A DNA stretch of 64,000 nucleotides from Marinobacter sp. LV10R510-11A (GTDB lineage Bacteria; Pseudomonadota; Gammaproteobacteria; Pseudomonadales; Oleiphilaceae). The notes under the pieces were generated by a model. That model made no database searches. It saw only the letters and a list, made by a program, of their open reading frames with translations, and was not told the origin of the DNA. Of the stretch, positions 54,146 through 63,643 are shown one piece after another. The position numbers were made by a program, and so were the translations under genes. The stretch covers positions 4,092,001 to 4,156,000 of the forward strand of contig NZ_LT907980.1 in assembly GCF_900215155.1 (NCBI RefSeq), read 5' to 3'. Positions within the stretch are counted from its first letter, which is position 1. The number at the start of each line of letters is the position of its first letter.

Positions 54146-55669
54146 ATGCAGTCAGGGCAGGATCAGCCTGACAAGGATGCACGTCTCATGAGCCAGTTCC
54201 ATCCCATCGTTTATGTTCGTGGCTACGCCATGACCGCCAGTGAAATTGCCGATACCGTATCCATGCCTTATATGGGTTTTAACCTGGGCGCGACAAAGGT
54301 GCGTCAATCCTGGGATGGAACTATTTACAAGCAGGTCTTCGAATCACCCATGATGCGCCTGATGAAGGACTACGGTTATACGGATGCCTTTTCGGACGGC
54401 GCTGAGATTGACCGGGACATCACCCATAAAACCGTCATTATTTACCGCTACTACGATCAGGCGGACAGGGATTTTGGTGAAGGCAAACCGCTTTCCATAC
54501 CCGCAGCGGCCCTCCAGCTACGGGATCTGATTCTGAATATCCGGAAACAAATATGCGGTGACGATGCTACGCGCCTGGCGGAATTTCGGGTGCATCTTGT
54601 GGCGCATTCCATGGGCGGCCTAGTGTGTCGGTGTCTGTTGCAGAATGATGGCATAAGCACCCCCGCAGTACGGGAAATGGTGGATAAAGTGTTCACCTAT
54701 GCCACACCACACAATGGCATAGAAATGGCGGGGATTAATGTGCCCGCTTTCCTCGGGCTCTGGGATATCAACAACTTCAACCGCGAAACCATGGCGGGTT
54801 ATCTGAATCTCAATGGTAGGCCTGAACGAGTAGACTCCTTGGGTGGCAAATTTGACCCGAACCGATTTTTCTGTTTGGTCGGCACCAACCAGCAAGACTA
54901 TGGCGCGGCCAAAGGTGTATCAAAGTGGTTGGCCGGCAAGATGAGTGACGGGTTGGTAGCCATCGAGAATGCGACTGTTCAAGGTGCTCCCAGAGCCTTT
55001 GTGTATCGTAGCCACAGCGGCCCCTATGGCATCGTTAATTCCGAAGACGGCTACCAGAATATGGTGCGGTTCCTGTTTGGAGACGTCCGTGTAGACGGCG
55101 TGATGGATGTGGAATGCTTGCCACTACCCCCTTCAGTGGAAAAGGCAAGGCGCGAGGGTCGCCGGGTTCGAGCTTCTTATTATTTTGAGGCCACTGTGTC
55201 GCCCCGGGGAGGGCGAAGCTTTCGGCTAACTGAACGGCGCCGGGAAACCTTCAGTGCCGTGCTACGAAAGTTCGACGAAATGATGAAGCCGAAGCAGGCC
55301 GGGTTGGATTCGGCACGCTCGCCCGTGCTTTTTTCCACCTTTCTTGATAGCTCAAAAATCACGGTTGAGCGGGGGCGAACCCTTGTGATGACCGTTGAGC
55401 TTGCGGTCTCAGCGACGGATTACTTTGTTGACGGAGCACTTTGGACAGAGCATAGGGTGGAGGGCGAATATCTTTACCGGGATACGCTGACGCTAAAAAT
55501 GACGCCGGTCGGAGACGGTTGGAACCTGCGCTATGTCACCACGGACGAACAGTGGAGTGAACGTGGCGGAAGCAAGGCTGAGCCTGATGGAGACAGCTAT
55601 CGGATACCGCTGTCGTCGAAGAAAGGTTTCAGCGCCCAATTGCGGATGACGCTTCAGCGCCGAACCTAA
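54146..55669 (+). CDS. Lipase-like alpha/beta hydrolase
   Basis: A 507-residue protein with a PGAP1/lipase-like hydrolase domain. The N-terminus HPIVYVRGYAM is a typical oxyanion-side strand, and the nucleophile elbow is VHLVAHSMGGLVC with catalytic Ser. An Asp in the KMSDGLVAIENA segment and a His in VYRSHSGPYG are plausible triad partners. The C-terminal 180 residues (after about 325) are beta-rich and not recognised. No signal peptide. Start at 54146 is the longest; ATG 54188 with AAGGA upstream is equally likely. It is not near VgrG genes, so a T6SS role is not suggested. Confidence 0.82.
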   Translation: MQSGQDQPDKDARLMSQFHPIVYVRGYAMTASEIADTVSMPYMGFNLGATKVRQSWDGTIYKQVFESPMMRLMKDYGYTDAFSDGAEIDRDITHKTVIIYRYYDQADRDFGEGKPLSIPAAALQLRDLILNIRKQICGDDATRLAEFRVHLVAHSMGGLVCRCLLQNDGISTPAVREMVDKVFTYATPHNGIEMAGINVPAFLGLWDINNFNRETMAGYLNLNGRPERVDSLGGKFDPNRFFCLVGTNQQDYGAAKGVSKWLAGKMSDGLVAIENATVQGAPRAFVYRSHSGPYGIVNSEDGYQNMVRFLFGDVRVDGVMDVECLPLPPSVEKARREGRRVRASYYFEATVSPRGGRSFRLTERRRETFSAVLRKFDEMMKPKQAGLDSARSPVLFSTFLDSSKITVERGRTLVMTVELAVSATDYFVDGALWTEHRVEGEYLYRDTLTLKMTPVGDGWNLRYVTTDEQWSERGGSKAEPDGDSYRIPLSSKKGFSAQLRMTLQRRT

Positions 55670-55776
55670 TCAGCCAGGAAAGAAACCAGCACCCGGCAAA
55701 TAATGATTTGTGGCGGCCTGCATAAGCTGGCAAAGTTCTGCGAATTCAAACCTAACTCCACCAAGAGGAAACGCCG

Positions 55777-56475
55777 GTGACCGACTTAGTAAATTACACG
55801 CTGAATGAGGGTGTCGCGACACTCGTTATTAATAACGGGAAAGCGAATGCCCTGAGCCACGACGTGTTTGAAGCGCTGAACAAAGCTCTCGACCAAGCCG
55901 AGCAGGATAAGGCCGTGGTAATCCTGACGGGGCAGCCGGGAATCTTCTCCGGTGGCTACGACCTGAAGGAAATGCAAAAAGGCATGAAGGAGGCCACCGC
56001 ACTGGTTACCGTGGGCTCAACATTTACCCGTCGCCTGGCAGCTTTCCCGTTTCCGATCATTGGTGCATGCAGTGGTCACGCCATTGCTAAGGGCGCGTTT
56101 ATCATGCTGTCGGTGGACTACCGGGTGGGTATTGAGGGCAGCTTCAAGCTGGGTCTCAACGAAGTGGCGATAGGCATGACCATGCACCACGCCGGCATCG
56201 AGATTGCGCGGCACCGCCTTGCGCCTGCACATTTCTACCGTTCCGTTATCAATGCCGAAATCTACAGTCCTGAAGGCGCTGTGGCAGCTGGCTACTTGGA
56301 TGAAGTGGTTGCGCAGGATCAGCTTCTTAGCCGTGCGAACGAATTGGCCCAAGGGTTCCGTAAATTGAGCTTGAAAGCACACGCCCAGACCAAGCTGAAA
56401 GCCAAAGCCGGGTATCTTGAGTTGCTGGATCGCAGCATCGAGATGGATTCTGAAAGCCTAGGCCTTACGCCCTAA
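55777..56475 (+). CDS. Crotonase / enoyl-CoA hydratase family protein
   Basis: A 232-residue crotonase-fold enzyme. The oxyanion-hole segments are IFSGGYDLKEM and ACSGHAIAKGAFIMLSVDYRVG. The two catalytic Glu of true hydratases are not both in their usual places (LNEVAIGM has one), so dehydratase, isomerase or thioesterase activity is possible. The start is GTG 55777, with AAGAGGAA upstream. It converges with mtfA. Confidence 0.87.
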   Translation: MTDLVNYTLNEGVATLVINNGKANALSHDVFEALNKALDQAEQDKAVVILTGQPGIFSGGYDLKEMQKGMKEATALVTVGSTFTRRLAAFPFPIIGACSGHAIAKGAFIMLSVDYRVGIEGSFKLGLNEVAIGMTMHHAGIEIARHRLAPAHFYRSVINAEIYSPEGAVAAGYLDEVVAQDQLLSRANELAQGFRKLSLKAHAQTKLKAKAGYLELLDRSIEMDSESLGLTP

Positions 56476-56492
56476 TAGGCATTCTTGGTGGG

Positions 56493-57320
56493 TTAGCTTT
56501 GGGTTAGCTCGCCAGGGTCTATTCTGTAGAAGTCGCAAAGCAGGTCATACACCGCCGGCTGTTGGTCTTTTAGGTGTTGTGGTTGCTGATAAAAGGTTTC
56601 TGTCAGTACGGCAAAGAACTCAGCGGGCTTTGTGGCGCCGTAAGGGTCGAGCCAGCTTTTGCGGTGGTGCCTCAGTGAATGCCGGAGATCGTCGTAGGCA
56701 ATGGTCATGGTTTGCTGCCACTCTTCGACGTGGTCTCCGCTCAGTGGTGGCGCGCCGTCTGCGGTTCCATCCAGATAATCAAGCTGATGGGCAAACTCGT
56801 GAAGGATCACGTTGTGCGTGCTCTCAGGGTTTATCGCCCCGCTTTCACATTCTGACCAAGCTAGCACCACTTGCCCCAGGGATGAGGCTTCACCTGCGCG
56901 AACCTGATTGCTGACGCCAACGACCATGCCATCCCGCTCCGATGCCTGCACCTGGTAGACATCCGGGTATACAAGGATACTGCGTACGTCGTCGAAGTCG
57001 GTGTACGATCTCTTGAGAATCAGTAAACAGGCGTGCCCCGCAATGGCTACCCGAACGCGGTCAGTCACCTCAAACCCATCACATCCATAGAAGTTCTTCT
57101 CTGAGAGAAACAGCTGAACGTGTCTTTCCAGCGTTTGCTGAAGCTGCGCCGGCAGTCGCCGGTACAGGGGCACTGTCGATTGAAGGTGTTTTCGCCAGAT
57201 CTTCGGGAAGGGTTGTTTTAGTTCCCGATCCCGCCGCCATGAGCGGTAGAAGAACAGATAGAAAACAGCCGATGCGATGAAGGCAGCGGCGAAGACTGCA
57301 AATACAATTGCTGACGACAT
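56493..57320 (-). CDS. mtfA: MtfA-type zinc peptidase (M90)
   Basis: A 275-residue protein with one N-terminal transmembrane helix (residues 5-25). The zinc-binding motif is HEFAHQLDYLDG (HExxH), with the downstream Glu in AEFFAVLTETFYQQP. E. coli MtfA is an aminopeptidase-like protein that also binds the Mlc repressor and thereby derepresses ptsG; the N-terminal helix here differs from the E. coli protein. No glucose PTS genes are adjacent. Confidence 0.92.
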   Translation of the reverse strand: MSSAIVFAVFAAAFIASAVFYLFFYRSWRRDRELKQPFPKIWRKHLQSTVPLYRRLPAQLQQTLERHVQLFLSEKNFYGCDGFEVTDRVRVAIAGHACLLILKRSYTDFDDVRSILVYPDVYQVQASERDGMVVGVSNQVRAGEASSLGQVVLAWSECESGAINPESTHNVILHEFAHQLDYLDGTADGAPPLSGDHVEEWQQTMTIAYDDLRHSLRHHRKSWLDPYGATKPAEFFAVLTETFYQQPQHLKDQQPAVYDLLCDFYRIDPGELTQS

Positions 57321-57520
57321 TGTCTTAAACTCGCTTCATGCGTAGGTACCGTCTGTTTGCTGTAATCTCAAACCTTTCGTGTTTGACCAGAGCAGGCTCG
57401 GGCCGCCGCGATAATAATCACATCGATAGCATACGCTAGTTGGCGAATTGCTTGAATCGCACCTATCATCAAACACTTAATCGAAAATCACGACGGCAGA
57501 ACGACGGTAATAAGGATGAC

Positions 57521-57721
57521 ATGCTTCACGAGATGAGTATTGGTGGAATGTTGTTCAGCCCATTAGTGGTGCTGGTGCCTCTGGCGTTTATCTTGGCGAC
57601 CGCTACGCGTTTGTGCCTGTATTACTTGGGCCTGCGCCGCTATATCTGGAAAGAAGCGTGGTTCGACGTGGCTGTCTTCGTCTGCTATCTGGCGGCTATT
57701 GTTTATCTGTTCGGGGATTAA
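57521..57721 (+). CDS. DUF1656 small membrane protein of FUSC efflux operon
   Basis: A 66-residue inner-membrane protein with two hydrophobic helices (FSPLVVLVPLAFILATAT and WFDVAVFVCYLAAIVYLF). DUF1656 proteins (AaeX type) accompany HlyD and FUSC efflux proteins. The ATG at 57521 has AAGGA 5-9 bp upstream. It begins a three-gene operon: the HlyD gene starts 9 bp later. Confidence 0.88.
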   Translation: MLHEMSIGGMLFSPLVVLVPLAFILATATRLCLYYLGLRRYIWKEAWFDVAVFVCYLAAIVYLFGD

Positions 57722-57730
57722 AGGGCTTTC

Positions 57731-58603
57731 ATGGGAAAACTGCTACGTATTGGACTGACATTACTGGTGGTGGCTGTTGCGGTTATCGCGGGTACTTGGG
57801 TCTGGGATCACTACTTGTATTCGCCCTGGACGCGGGACGGCCGAATTCGGGCGGAAGTTATAACGATTGCCCCTGATGTCACCGGCTGGGTGACCGAGTT
57901 GAGCGTGAAAAATAACCAAGCGGTGAGTAAGGGCGACCCTCTTTTCACGGTTGATGATGTGCGTTACCAGGCAGAGCTTGCGGAGAGAGAGGCCAAGTTA
58001 GCTCAGGCGCGCACCGGTTGGGATCTCGCCAGGCATCAGTATGAGCGTCGGCAGGGCATGTCTGATCGTCAAGCGATCAGTGAGGAGGGTCTGGAGGTAT
58101 ACGGCATTCGTGCCGAGTCGGCCAAAGCCAGCTATGAGCTGGCACAGGCAGAGCTAAGCTCTGCCCAAATCGACCTAGAACGGACAAACGTTCTGGCGCC
58201 AGAGAGCGGTACGGTTAACAACCTTACATTGCGGAAGGGGAATTACGTAGCTCGAGGGTCAGCGGTATTGTCGCTGATCAAAAAAGATTCTTTTTACGTG
58301 ACCGGCTATTTTGAAGAAACCAAACTGCAGCTAGTGCGAATAGGGCAGAAGGCACGAATCACACTCGTGTCTGGCGATGAGAGCCTTACTGGTGAGGTGG
58401 TCAGCATTGCCCGTGGTATAGCAGACCCGAACACCAGTAGTGACAGCCAAATGCTGCCCCAAGTACAGCAAGCCTTTAACTGGGTGCGCCTTGCGCAGCG
58501 AATCCCAGTAGAGATCGCGCTCGACCCGCTGCCGGAAGATGTGAATATCAGTGCCGGCATGACGGTTTCCATTTATCTGGAAGCCGATCCGGAAAACGAG
58601 TGA
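57731..58603 (+). CDS. HlyD-family periplasmic adaptor (AaeA type)
   Basis: A 290-residue adaptor protein with one N-terminal membrane helix (LTLLVVAVAVIAGTWVWDH), a biotinyl-lipoyl-like domain (TRDGRIRAEVITIAPDVTGW), a short coiled coil (about 85-150) and a beta-barrel that includes GYFEETKLQLVRIGQ. It would link an inner-membrane FUSC pump to the periplasm or outer membrane. It resembles AaeA, which exports aromatic acids in E. coli. The next gene starts 13 bp later. Confidence 0.9.
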   Translation: MGKLLRIGLTLLVVAVAVIAGTWVWDHYLYSPWTRDGRIRAEVITIAPDVTGWVTELSVKNNQAVSKGDPLFTVDDVRYQAELAEREAKLAQARTGWDLARHQYERRQGMSDRQAISEEGLEVYGIRAESAKASYELAQAELSSAQIDLERTNVLAPESGTVNNLTLRKGNYVARGSAVLSLIKKDSFYVTGYFEETKLQLVRIGQKARITLVSGDESLTGEVVSIARGIADPNTSSDSQMLPQVQQAFNWVRLAQRIPVEIALDPLPEDVNISAGMTVSIYLEADPENE

Positions 58604-58616
58604 CGGAGCCACTTTC

Positions 58617-60716
58617 ATGACGCTCCACCCGCTGCTGGCCCAGCTTCTTATGCCCAATAAACGCGCGGTGATATTTGCTCTGAAAGGAGTGATATCCATG
58701 GCGCTGGCATTGTTCGTGTCCATGTATCTGCAGCTTGATCGCCCATACTGGGCGCTGGTGTCCGCCGTTTTTCTACAGGTTCGGCCCGAAAGCGGGCTGG
58801 TCATCGAGAAAGCCCTGTGCCAGATTTTTGGGTCGGCCGTGGGTGGCGGTGTGGGGATTCTGATCTTGGCTTTGTTTATGCCATATCCTTTGCTGGCTCT
58901 GGGCAGCCTTACGCTCTGGATTGGTTTGAATGCCGCCGCCTCTTCCATGGTGCACAACACCAACTTCATCTATGCCTTTGCTATGTCGGGAATGACCGCC
59001 GGCCTGGTGGTGATACTGGTGATGGCAAACCCCAGTGCGGCAGACAGCCAAGCGGTGTTTGATATTGCGCAAGCCCGTATCAGTGAGATCACCGTGGGTG
59101 CTCTGTGTGCCACGCTGGTCAGCCAGCTTCTATGGCCAGTGACGGTTAAGGACAGCCTTCGTACCTACTCCCGCGACGTCATTAATAACACCCTTGAATA
59201 CCTTTCGCTGGAGCTGGATCCAGCCAGTACCCACGAACAACGGCACCTGCATGCGGATGAGATTCTGGAAACGCTGGTGGTGCTGAATGATGATTCCAGT
59301 GCGGTAGCGTATGAGGGCCCGGAAGGGCCAGGGCGCAGCAGGGCGGCAAACTTGCTATGCAACAAAGTGCTGTCTTTGCTGGCGGTGATACAAATTATGG
59401 GGCGCTTCCCGCGCAACCACTTGGAACTGGTCTCGCCGGCGTTCAGCGAGCTGCTAGTAGACATGCGAACTCTTTTCATAAAGATCGCGGAAGCGGATAG
59501 TTACGAGGGGTCTTACCAGCAAGCTCAGGCCCTGAGGCGAGCGCTGTTGGCGCACAAGGCCGCCTATGTAAACGAAGCGGCCATTGTGATCCGCCTAACG
59601 CATACGGCTGTGGAGCTTGTGGCCGATTTGGTGATGGTATTGAGGGCCTATAACGCACTTGAAAACCGTGATCAAACCCTGCTGAAAGCATCCAAATTAC
59701 GAACCCACCAGGACCCATTGATTGGCGCGATTAACGGCTTCCGAACCGCGTTTGTATTCATGATCGGGAGCGTGATATGGCTACACACCGGTAGCCCAGC
59801 GGCCATTATGCTGATGATCATGCCGGTGGTGTTTGCGGTCATGTTTGCCCGTTTTTCCCTAGTATTGCTGACGTTTATATTGCGGCGCTTATTGCTTGGG
59901 GTGGTAGTGGCAATCCCGGTAGCGCTGATTTTTGGCCTAGGCCTGTTATCGAGAAGCAGTGGCGACTTCGAGATGCTAATACTGGTGCTTGCGGGCCCCT
60001 ATTTTATCGGCCTGTTGGCGCTCGCAGATCGGCCAACCCTGCCTTACGGCTTGGGCTTCTGTATTCCGTTCACACTCATAGTGCAGCCCAGCAATAACAT
60101 GACCTTCGATATGGAAACCGCCACTGGCAATGCCTTGGGGCTGTTTGTGGGTATCAGCATTCTCTACTGGGTGTTCAAGCTAATCGCGCCGCTCGACGGC
60201 CCCTTCATGCAGCGGCGATTGCTCAAGGCCACTGCCCGCGACCTCACAAGTATTGATTATAAACGTCGGCCCGAGAATTGGTTTAACGGCCGCATGGGCG
60301 AGCGGCTATTGCGGCTTTCTAACTATGATCGGGGGTCGGGCAGCCCCAATCGCTATATGACGGATCTAGGCTTTACCGGCCTGAATATTGGCCACATGTC
60401 TATCCGCTTGCGGCGTCGCATAAAGAATCATCGCAGCGTGGCTGTGGATGAAAAGCTAGGCGAGTGGCAGCAGGCATTAGCTGACACTTACCTGATGAGT
60501 GCCCGTGGCGGCACGAACTCTCAGTTTCGGGCGGTGAGCGATCAGCTACTGGCAGCTATTCACGCCACTCGGGAGCCAGATGCACAAACAACAAACATCG
60601 AGGGTATGTTTGAGCGTATGGCCCTGACGTTTGAGCGAACGGCCAAAACGGTTTCTGAGGCTAACAACCCGACTTCTAGCCCGAATTCGACTAGTGTTCA
60701 ATCAGAATTAGTGTAG
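58617..60716 (+). CDS. FUSC-family efflux pump (AaeB/YccS type)
   Basis: A 699-residue inner-membrane protein with an N-terminal group of membrane helices (about 15-165), a long cytoplasmic region (about 170-360), and a second group (about 375-525), then a cytoplasmic tail. This duplicated-membrane-domain layout is that of aromatic acid exporters. Together with DUF1656 and the HlyD adaptor it would export p-hydroxybenzoate-like acids or other aromatics; the substrate is inferred only. Confidence 0.92.
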   Translation: MTLHPLLAQLLMPNKRAVIFALKGVISMALALFVSMYLQLDRPYWALVSAVFLQVRPESGLVIEKALCQIFGSAVGGGVGILILALFMPYPLLALGSLTLWIGLNAAASSMVHNTNFIYAFAMSGMTAGLVVILVMANPSAADSQAVFDIAQARISEITVGALCATLVSQLLWPVTVKDSLRTYSRDVINNTLEYLSLELDPASTHEQRHLHADEILETLVVLNDDSSAVAYEGPEGPGRSRAANLLCNKVLSLLAVIQIMGRFPRNHLELVSPAFSELLVDMRTLFIKIAEADSYEGSYQQAQALRRALLAHKAAYVNEAAIVIRLTHTAVELVADLVMVLRAYNALENRDQTLLKASKLRTHQDPLIGAINGFRTAFVFMIGSVIWLHTGSPAAIMLMIMPVVFAVMFARFSLVLLTFILRRLLLGVVVAIPVALIFGLGLLSRSSGDFEMLILVLAGPYFIGLLALADRPTLPYGLGFCIPFTLIVQPSNNMTFDMETATGNALGLFVGISILYWVFKLIAPLDGPFMQRRLLKATARDLTSIDYKRRPENWFNGRMGERLLRLSNYDRGSGSPNRYMTDLGFTGLNIGHMSIRLRRRIKNHRSVAVDEKLGEWQQALADTYLMSARGGTNSQFRAVSDQLLAAIHATREPDAQTTNIEGMFERMALTFERTAKTVSEANNPTSSPNSTSVQSELV

Positions 60717-60763
60717 CTTCAAGGTTTTCCCCACGTTTAATCAGCCGATGAAGGAGTGTTGCC

Positions 60764-61795
60764 GTGTCACGGTCGGAGCAGTTTGCCAGCGATAATTACA
60801 GTGGTGTTTGTCCACCGGCCTGGAAGGCGATGGAGGCAGCGAACCGTGTGGATGAGCCGGCGTACGGAGAGGATAGCTGGACACAGCGGGCGGCAGATGG
60901 GCTGCGCTCTCTGTTTGATACGGATTGCGATGTTTACTTTGTGTTCAACGGTACCGCAGCCAACTCGCTGGCCTTGGCGTCTATTGGGCAATCGTTTCAC
61001 AGCGTGATCTGTCATGAGCTGGCGCACATTGAAACAGATGAGTGCGGCGGGCCGGAATACGCCTCCAACGGTGCCAAACTACTATTAGGACAGGGCGAAA
61101 ACGGAAAACTTACGCCACAAAGCATTGAGCACCTGGTCACTAAGCGCACCGATATTCATTATCCCAAGCCCAAGGCTCTGAGCCTTACTCAGGCGACAGA
61201 AGTGGGCACAATCTATACCCCAGATGAACTCAGTACCATCCGCACGCTGGCGGATCAGTACAAATTGAATATCCACATGGACGGTGCGCGATTTGCGAAT
61301 GCCGTGGCAGCGCTGGACGTGCATCCATCAGAAATTACCTGGAAAGTAGGTGTCGATGTGCTGTGTTTCTCCGGAACCAAGAATGGTCTGGCGCTGGGAG
61401 AAGCTGTGGTGTTCTTCAATAAGGCACTTGCCGAGGACTTTGAGTGGCGCTGCAAACAGGCCGGGCAACTGGCCTCCAAGATGCGGTATATATCTGCGCC
61501 CTGGTGCGGATTGCTGGAGAATAACGTGTGGCTGGAAAATGCCCGCCATGCCAATGCCTCTGCGAAAAGGCTTGCTGAAGGGCTGGCCGAATTGCCAGGC
61601 ATTACGCTCAGATACCCGACTCAGATAAATGGGGTTTTTGTAGAAATGCCCGAGGCCTTGCAGGCTGCGTTGCGGGCAAAAGGGTGGCGTTTCTACAACT
61701 TTATCGGTGGCTGCGTACGCCTGATGTGCTCCTGGGCCACCACGCCAGCGGTTGTGGATCAGTTTCTGGCCGATGTCCGCCAGCTGCAAGGCTGA
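60764..61795 (+). CDS. Low-specificity threonine aldolase (PLP-dependent)
   Basis: A 343-residue fold-type I PLP enzyme that cleaves L-threonine or allo-threonine to glycine and acetaldehyde. The PLP Lys is in FSGTKNGLALGEA, the cofactor Asp/Arg are in IHMDGARFANA, and NGTAANSLAL contacts the phosphate. The start is GTG 60764 with GAAGGAG upstream. It is a single gene between the efflux operon and the symporter. It could also be called a beta-eliminating lyase. Confidence 0.9.
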   Translation: MSRSEQFASDNYSGVCPPAWKAMEAANRVDEPAYGEDSWTQRAADGLRSLFDTDCDVYFVFNGTAANSLALASIGQSFHSVICHELAHIETDECGGPEYASNGAKLLLGQGENGKLTPQSIEHLVTKRTDIHYPKPKALSLTQATEVGTIYTPDELSTIRTLADQYKLNIHMDGARFANAVAALDVHPSEITWKVGVDVLCFSGTKNGLALGEAVVFFNKALAEDFEWRCKQAGQLASKMRYISAPWCGLLENNVWLENARHANASAKRLAEGLAELPGITLRYPTQINGVFVEMPEALQAALRAKGWRFYNFIGGCVRLMCSWATTPAVVDQFLADVRQLQG

Positions 61796-61926
61796 GCTGA
61801 TTTGTATAGGCGGTTGTTCCGGTTAACGGTTTACCCGCCTGATGATTTCCACCACAATCTGCGCCATCCCAGATCAGGATCTCATATTATGCCATTGCGC
61901 ACTTCAATCTTATCGGCGGCTTTGTG

Positions 61927-63183
61927 ATGAGAACTCTCTTCCATAGCTATCTGAATTCCTCGCTGATTCTGCGTGTCAGTATCGCACTGGTGCTGGGTGT
62001 GGCCGTGGGCATGATTGGTGGGCAGCAGGTCGCAGATTGGTTGGCACCCCTTGGTGAGTTGCTGCTACGCCTGCTTAAGTTTCTTATTGTGCCCATCGTG
62101 CTGTTCACACTGATGGTGGGCATCAATCAAGCGAATATCGGCAGCATGGGGCGCGTCGGGCGTAAGCTGTTTGGCTTTTACGTGATGACAACCGCGCTGG
62201 CCATTGTTGTTGGCCTGGTGGTCGCAAGCCTGTTTGAGCCGGGAAGCGGTATGGCGCTGAATGAGAGCGCAGAGGTAAAAGTGCCGGATAACCCCGGGAT
62301 TGCGAGCGTGCTGTTGAACATTGTGCCCGACAACATTTTTACAGCGTTCAGTGAACTGAACCTGCTAGGCATCATCTTTATCGCCATTGTTTTTGGTATC
62401 GCGTTGCTGAAGCTGCGGGAGTCCGAGACTCATGCAGAGCTTGGCGAGCACCTTTACAAGGTTGTCGAAGCACTGAACGAGATCACCTTGAAAGTTATGG
62501 CTGGCGTGCTTCAGTACGTACCTATCGGCGTGTTCGCGATTGTTGCCAAAACGGCAGGCGAGCAGGGTATGTCGACCATACTGGCACTGGGTGACATGGT
62601 GTTGGTGCTTTATATCGCGCTTGCCGTGCATTTGGTTGTTTACTGCATTCTGATGCGTATGTCTGGCGTGCGTGTGCGGGCGTTCTTTCGCGAAGCGCGC
62701 ACACCCATGGCAACGGCCTTTGCTACGCAAAGCAGTTCAGGCACCTTGCCGCTCACCCTGGATGCAGCACGGCGCCTAGGTATACCCAAGCGGATCTACG
62801 GTTTTAGCCTGCCGCTGGGCGCCACCATTAACATGGATGGTGCTGCGATTCGCATCGCGATTTCTGCCGTGTTTGCGGCCAATGTGGTCGGCATCCCTTT
62901 GGACTTGATGACCATGGCGGAGATTGTACTTATCGGCACGCTTACCTCCATTGGTACCGCCGGGGTTCCCGGAGCTGGCATCGTGATGATCGCCACAGTT
63001 TTTGCTCAGGTAGGGCTGCCTATCGAAACAGTGGCACTGCTGGTATCCATTGATGCACTGGTCGGCATGGGTGCCACTGGGCTTAACGTTACCGGGGATC
63101 TTGTGGGTACAGCAATTATCGCTCGCAGCGAAAGCAAGCATTCAGCTGAGACCACGGTTGCGCGTTCCGAGTCTGCCGGCTAA
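61927..63183 (+). CDS. Dicarboxylate/amino acid:cation symporter (GltP/DctA family)
   Basis: A 418-residue DAACS transporter with eight membrane helices and two re-entrant loops. The serine-rich loop is TQSSSGTLPLTLDAA, and the substrate/Na+ loop is GATINMDGAAI, where the usual NMDGT Thr is Ala. It imports glutamate, aspartate or C4 dicarboxylates with H+ or Na+; the substituted Thr may change this. ATG 61927 is used rather than GTG 61924. Confidence 0.92.
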   Translation: MRTLFHSYLNSSLILRVSIALVLGVAVGMIGGQQVADWLAPLGELLLRLLKFLIVPIVLFTLMVGINQANIGSMGRVGRKLFGFYVMTTALAIVVGLVVASLFEPGSGMALNESAEVKVPDNPGIASVLLNIVPDNIFTAFSELNLLGIIFIAIVFGIALLKLRESETHAELGEHLYKVVEALNEITLKVMAGVLQYVPIGVFAIVAKTAGEQGMSTILALGDMVLVLYIALAVHLVVYCILMRMSGVRVRAFFREARTPMATAFATQSSSGTLPLTLDAARRLGIPKRIYGFSLPLGATINMDGAAIRIAISAVFAANVVGIPLDLMTMAEIVLIGTLTSIGTAGVPGAGIVMIATVFAQVGLPIETVALLVSIDALVGMGATGLNVTGDLVGTAIIARSESKHSAETTVARSESAG

Positions 63184-63240
63184 ACCGCGCTGGGTGTGAT
63201 AGTGTCATTGCTAGGCTTTCGTTATAGCTGGAGGGCTTTT

Positions 63241-63606
63241 ATGGGTCTGAATTCAGGCAAGTTGATTGTTTTTTACGACGGTTCCTGCTCCACCTGCATC
63301 AAGGATCGCCGCTGGTATGAAAAGCTGGCGGGCAAAACCGGTGAGTCTGTTGAGTGGCTGGATATCACCGGCAGGGATGAGGAGTTGCGCCAGCAGGGCG
63401 TAGATCCGGACAAAGCGCTCCGTGAGCTACACGTGAAGGATGATCAGGGCGAAATACATCGCGAGATGGACGCATATATTCTGCTGATGTCGCGAGTCCC
63501 GGTGCTTAAACCGCTAGCGTGGCTGATCTCACTGCCCCTGATTCGGCCGTCTCTAGCGAAGCTATACCATTCCTGGGTCGAGCGCCGTCTTGCCGGCCGT
63601 ACCTGA
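63241..63606 (+). CDS. DCC-family (DUF393) thiol protein
   Basis: A 121-residue thioredoxin-like protein with the DCC motif FYDGSCSTCIKD (C-x2-C) near its N-terminus and the conserved MDAYILLMSRVPVLKPL. DUF393 proteins are thought to be thiol-disulfide oxidoreductases. The start at 63241 has GGAGG 6-10 bp upstream. It is followed by the MaoC gene 37 bp later. Confidence 0.9.
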   Translation: MGLNSGKLIVFYDGSCSTCIKDRRWYEKLAGKTGESVEWLDITGRDEELRQQGVDPDKALRELHVKDDQGEIHREMDAYILLMSRVPVLKPLAWLISLPLIRPSLAKLYHSWVERRLAGRT

Positions 63607-63643
63607 ACCTTTGCTAGCCTAACTGAGCCCCGGAGTACCGTAA

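Noticed and set aside
54146..55669. T6SS lipase effector (Tle)
   Set aside because: The hydrolase is 10 kb from vgrG, reads the other way, and has no adaptor or immunity gene next to it.
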